Part shown: positions 60,939 to 64,000 of the stretch, one piece after another
Numbering within the stretch: position 1 is the stretch's first letter
Layout of the letters: each line of letters starts with the position of its first letter
NCBI GenBank assembly: GCA_045612365.1
Contig: JAZKYY010000011.1
Span: 139,424-203,423, forward strand
DNA from: RGIG9608 sp045612365
GTDB taxonomy: Bacteria > Bacteroidota > Bacteroidia > Bacteroidales > Paludibacteraceae
DNA: 64,000 nt
Direction: 5' to 3'
Program-made: the position numbers and the translations under genes
The notes under the pieces: generated by a model
What the model was told of the DNA's origin: nothing
Database searches by the model: none
Seen by the model: only the letters and a program-made list of their open reading frames with translations

Positions 60939-63100
60939 AATTTTGAAAAATGTAAACGTAAAAACTCATTTAGAAGATTAAGTTTGTTGTTATTAATGCC
61001 AAATTTTTGAAAAATGAATCCAATTTCATTGAAACGAGCAAAGAAATCTTCTTTTGACTTGATTTTCAAAAAACCTTTTTGAAAAAGATTGATGGCTTTT
61101 TCTTTATTCTTCAATAGAAAATGGCAAAAACCAATCAAAATAAAATCCTCAAATTGAGGGTTGTTTTCCTCCAATTTATTGCAGTATTTTAATGCTTGCT
61201 CTTTTTTGTTGCAAAAGAGAGAACAAAATACGATGGCTTGTTGTATGTTATGGTTGTTGGGTGAGAGGTATTCTATTTTGAAAAATAGAGAAAGAGCTTC
61301 TTCGTATTTTTTGAGTTCAAAAAGACAATTTGCAATGTTTTGCTGAATTTTTAGATTATCTGGCTCGAGTTTTTCTGCCTCTTTGTAAAAAGAAAGAGCA
61401 TTTTTCCATTGGTTTAGTTTTTTCGAACAAAAAGCTAATCTTTTTAACGTCCATTTGTTTTGTGGATCAAAAAGAAGAACGTTGTTATAAAAATCAATAG
61501 CTTGATTCCAATGTTGCATTTGTTGTGCGCAGTAACCCATTTTTTTGAAAAATGAAATATCATTTTTTGTTTCTGAGAGTTCTTCTAGTAACTCAAAAGC
61601 ACCATTGTAGATTTTCTTTGTGAAATAAAAATCAGCAATTGAAGAAATGTCATTCTTGTCAAAAAGTTTTTTTAGAAGGTGGTTCTTGTGGAGTTTTAAA
61701 ACATCGTTAAATGGATTATATGCTACTTTTGCTGGAAAAAGTTTATAAAATCTGTACAAATCCTGAACGTATTGATTGATATTTTGTTCTATTTCTAATG
61801 TTGGTTTTGTGAGTTTTTTATCGTCTTTGTCACTTTTAAGTTGTTGGGATTCTGTTTTGCTGTTATTTATCATAGAATTCCATTGGTTTTGTGGTAGCTG
61901 TGATAATGTAAGGCAGAATGAATATTTGTCAGAATTACACATCCAAGAATTTTCTGTCAAAATGGACAAAAATTCGGAATCGTGCTTAAACAATTGGCTG
62001 ACGGCAGAATGTTTAGTGTCGAAAGGCAGAAACCAGTTATATGCTGAATTGAAAAAAGGATAAGATTTTAAGCTCGAAAAAGTACTCATATAAACGTCGG
62101 AACCTTCTCTTTGTAAACCGCTAAATTCCTCCATTTTGTCACTTAAATTATTCTCTTCAAAAAATTCTTGCCAAGCAGCAGACTGTTCTTCTATGTCATC
62201 GACATCTATTTTGCCATTGTCAATCTTGTCTTTTATTTTTGTTGAGAATTTTAGCATTTCTGGCAAAATTTCGTCTTTTATTTTTTTTGTAATTGTCTCG
62301 GTTTCGCTTGTTCTTACAAGTTGTATTATTGAAATTCTTACTAATTCAACAAATTTTTTTTCACTTGTAAGTCTTTGGATGTTTTCGGAAATGGAATGAA
62401 AAATTTCAATTCTATTTTCATGTTTATTTAAGATTAAAACGAGTGCAATAATAATTCTGTATGAAACTTCTTTTTCTACTTTATCCCAATTTTTGAATAA
62501 AAACAGAATCTTATTTTCATCAAAAAAGCTCATAGCATTTAGCATAAATGCCGATATAGAGAGGCATTTTAATGTAGAAGGAATGGTTGGGGTTTGAAGT
62601 AATTGCCTAAGAATATCTAAGGTGGAATTTTCCCATCTTTGTGATGACAAAATAGAATAGAAAAGATCCTTGCTTAGCTTTTCAATATCAAAAGTCTCCT
62701 CTTGAAAGTCGTTCTCTTTGTCAAAAACTTCTGAAATTAAGTTTTGAACAGAATTTTGTTCAGACTTTTGTATTATTTGGTTTGCTAATATATATACGTT
62801 TAGATTTCCTCTATATTTGTTTTCAAAAAAACTATTGTTTCTTTGGTGCTCAAAACGAATATCGTCGGTTAGAATGAAAGCTTTTTGAATCAGATTGTTT
62901 AGAATAGAGAAACTTTCCTTGTCTTCAATGTCTTGAAGTGCATAACTAAGTAGGGGATGGTAGATTAGTTGAATCTCTTCGATGCGTTCTTTTGTTCCAT
63001 TCTTAGAAGGGATGTCGCTTAGCAAATCAAGTGCTTGTTGCAGATGTTTTTCTAATAATAATTGTTCTATTTTATTTAATTTTTTCAGAATGTTCTCCAT
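60935..63100 (-). CDS. Large TPR-repeat protein
   Basis: 721 residues, cytoplasmic by absence of a signal peptide. The C-terminal third contains recognisable tetratricopeptide repeats (for example CAQQMQHWNQAIDFYNNVLLFDPQN, KLNQWKNALSFYKEAEKLEPDN, ELKKYEEALSLFFKIEYLSPNN). The N-terminal part is helical and lower in similarity. Likely a protein-protein scaffold; no specific partner is suggested beyond translational coupling to folB. It follows yidD by 13 bp. Confidence 0.85.
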   Translation of the reverse strand: MENILKKLNKIEQLLLEKHLQQALDLLSDIPSKNGTKERIEEIQLIYHPLLSYALQDIEDKESFSILNNLIQKAFILTDDIRFEHQRNNSFFENKYRGNLNVYILANQIIQKSEQNSVQNLISEVFDKENDFQEETFDIEKLSKDLFYSILSSQRWENSTLDILRQLLQTPTIPSTLKCLSISAFMLNAMSFFDENKILFLFKNWDKVEKEVSYRIIIALVLILNKHENRIEIFHSISENIQRLTSEKKFVELVRISIIQLVRTSETETITKKIKDEILPEMLKFSTKIKDKIDNGKIDVDDIEEQSAAWQEFFEENNLSDKMEEFSGLQREGSDVYMSTFSSLKSYPFFNSAYNWFLPFDTKHSAVSQLFKHDSEFLSILTENSWMCNSDKYSFCLTLSQLPQNQWNSMINNSKTESQQLKSDKDDKKLTKPTLEIEQNINQYVQDLYRFYKLFPAKVAYNPFNDVLKLHKNHLLKKLFDKNDISSIADFYFTKKIYNGAFELLEELSETKNDISFFKKMGYCAQQMQHWNQAIDFYNNVLLFDPQNKWTLKRLAFCSKKLNQWKNALSFYKEAEKLEPDNLKIQQNIANCLFELKKYEEALSLFFKIEYLSPNNHNIQQAIVFCSLFCNKKEQALKYCNKLEENNPQFEDFILIGFCHFLLKNKEKAINLFQKGFLKIKSKEDFFARFNEIGFIFQKFGINNNKLNLLNEFLRLHFSKL

Positions 63101-63113
63101 TTTTCTCTTTTAT

Positions 63114-63335
63114 TTAAGGAACTGGATCAAAACCACTTCCTCCCCAAGGATTACAACGTAGAATTCGTTTTATACCCAACCAACTTCCTTTCAAAATGCC
63201 ATGTTTTTTTACTGCTTCTACCATATAATGTGAACATGTTGGTGTGAATCTGCACGATGGAGGAAACATTGGAGATATTGCTTTTTGGTAAAAGTAAACA
63301 GGTAATAGAAAAATATGCTGAAGTAGTTTTTTCAT
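63114..63335 (-). CDS. yidD: Membrane protein insertion efficiency factor YidD
   Basis: 73 residues with the full family pattern FYQKAISPMFPPSCRFTPTCSHYMVEAVKKHGILKG and RCNPWGGSGFDPVP (invariant Cys and Pro). It assists YidC-dependent insertion. Overlaps rnpA by 4 bp, the usual order. Confidence 0.96.
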   Translation of the reverse strand: MKKLLQHIFLLPVYFYQKAISPMFPPSCRFTPTCSHYMVEAVKKHGILKGSWLGIKRILRCNPWGGSGFDPVP

Positions 63336-63718
63336 TCTAATTTGCTTTTGATTTTTATTAACGATTCTTGTGTTTTTTTGTTGAGTGACTCAAAACGATA
63401 AAAATCATTGGAAATGTATAGTATAGCAATGTCTAATATTTCGTTATTGTTGTTTGAGCTCTCAAAAAGGACAGATTTGTTTTTTCTATAAGATTCTCTC
63501 AGTTGTCTTTTTATTCTATTTCTGTCTACAGCGTGTTTGAATCTTCTCTTTGGAACGGAAAAAAGAACTCGAACGTTTGCTTCTTTTGGATTTGCTGGTT
63601 GTTTTGCAAAAACAATCCTTAATGGGTATACAACAAAAGACTCTCCTTCTGATAAGAGTTTTTTTATTCGAGTTTCTCCTGTGAGATGTTCTTTTTTGGG
63701 AAAACCAAGTTGGGACAT
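63332..63718 (-). CDS. rnpA: Ribonuclease P protein component
   Basis: 128 residues from ATG 63718 (MSQLGFPKKEHLTGETRIKKLL); an in-frame start at 63748 would fall inside the -7 element. It binds RNase P RNA for tRNA 5' maturation. The RNR motif lies in AVDRNRIKRQLRESYRKNK. No dnaA or rpmH is adjacent on the upstream side. Confidence 0.94.
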   Translation of the reverse strand: MSQLGFPKKEHLTGETRIKKLLSEGESFVVYPLRIVFAKQPANPKEANVRVLFSVPKRRFKHAVDRNRIKRQLRESYRKNKSVLFESSNNNNEILDIAILYISNDFYRFESLNKKTQESLIKIKSKLE

Positions 63719-63745
63719 TTTTTCTTGTACAATTGTATAATATTG

Positions 63746-63753
63746 CAAAATTA
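63746..63753 (-). promoter_or_regulatory. rnpA -7 promoter element TAATTTTG
   Basis: Minus-strand TAnnTTTG match 28 bases upstream of ATG 63718; likely drives rnpA, yidD, the TPR gene and folB. Confidence 0.65.
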
Positions 63754-63810
63754 AAAAAATAAGTTTAATAAACTCGTTTGCTTTTTGTTTTTCTTATTTG
63801 GTATTATTTG

Positions 63811-63842
63811 TTTTTTTGTTCTTTTTTGTTCTTTTTTGTTCT
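63811..63842 (+). repeat. 10-bp tandem repeat, about three copies
   Basis: TTTTTTTGTT followed by two exact copies of CTTTTTTGTT. Could vary by slippage; located about 120 bp upstream of a forward promoter and about 70 bp upstream of the rnpA promoter. Confidence 0.8.
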
Positions 63843-63930
63843 GCTTTCTCTAAATGTATTATAATTTTTCTTTTGTAAACATATGGTTATTAGGTTGTTG
63901 TAATTTTTTCAAAAAAAACACATAAAAATA

Positions 63931-63962
63931 TTTGGTAATAGGAGTAAAAAGGTCTACTTTTG
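63931..63962 (+). promoter_or_regulatory. Full Bacteroidota-type promoter near right edge
   Basis: TTTG (63931-63934) and TACTTTTG (63955-63962) with a 20-bp spacer, the best two-element match in the window. The transcribed gene lies beyond the edge. Confidence 0.7.
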
Positions 63963-64000
63963 CAACCGCTTTTTGGGGGAACGAGGTGTTGTTCTTTGGT

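Larger units (their letters stand above)
63754..64000. other. Intergenic region at the right edge
   Basis: AT-rich, no gene visible. Contains a short tandem repeat (63811-63842) and a forward promoter (63931-63962). The last 38 bases are GC-richer (GGGGGAACGAGG) and belong to whatever is transcribed beyond the edge. Confidence 0.6.

Overview
The window looks like a chromosomal segment of a low-GC (roughly one-third GC by eye) member of the Bacteroidota, most likely order Bacteroidales. The evidence is repeated use of the Bacteroidota -7 promoter element TAnnTTTG with short leaders and weak ribosome binding sites, and families typical of the phylum: FeoA-FeoB fusion, SecD-SecF fusion, DUF5686/CarboxypepD_reg barrel, class-specific ketol-acid reductoisomerase, PorX, a helix-hairpin-helix/barrel protein, and a fused DAHP synthase-chorismate mutase. 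I make no species claim.

Layout. 1-602 (minus): start of the division/cell-wall cluster, rsmH (cut by the window edge) and mraZ, with MraZ-type operator repeats upstream. 603-1163: GC-rich candidate RNA, then the dapA promoter. 1164-4949: dapA, a PorV/PorQ-like barrel and a HHH-barrel protein. 5034-6770 (minus): Na/Pi cotransporter. 7103-13510: fabD, feoAB, a conserved hypothetical, an NSS transporter, a Crp/Fnr regulator. 13582-16835 (minus): tRNA-Val, folC, mtnN, an outer-membrane protein. 17029-24567: ilvC, Omp85-like barrel, tdk (minus), acidic hypothetical, rsmI, pnuC, sufC, sufD. 24568-28438: an AT-rich accessory island with a structured-RNA candidate, a small operon of membrane/secreted proteins including a GYF_2-TM-HELAH protein, a probable frameshifted membrane gene and a truncated second copy of the 3' end of tyrA. 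28439-34592: lepB (minus), yebC, a secreted protein, DPP III-like peptidase, Gfo/Idh/MocA oxidoreductase.

35132-39151 is the Phe/Tyr operon: pheA, aminotransferase, DAHP synthase-chorismate mutase, tyrA. It is preceded by what I regard as the best find in the window: an 18-codon leader peptide with 11 Phe/Tyr residues, followed by a textbook antiterminator/terminator pair whose alternative arms are identical in sequence (GAGTGGGATTT at 35189-35199 and 35248-35258). 39255-40525 (minus) holds two secreted proteins, preceded by a GC-rich structured element. 41194-51773 is purH then the rod-shape cluster mreB | mreC mreD mrdA rodA, a free-standing MetH reactivation domain, and a DUF5686 barrel; a strong terminator separates mreB from mreC. 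51818-60537: nadC (minus), two membrane proteins, a 56-residue membrane protein, secDF (minus), ung, porX, a small HTH protein. 60588-63718 (minus): folB, TPR protein, yidD, rnpA. The window closes with a forward promoter whose gene lies beyond the edge.

PorX and a PorV/PorQ-like barrel suggest a type IX secretion organism. Most other content is core metabolism and envelope biogenesis. No insertion sequence, integrase, CRISPR array or complete prophage was seen.
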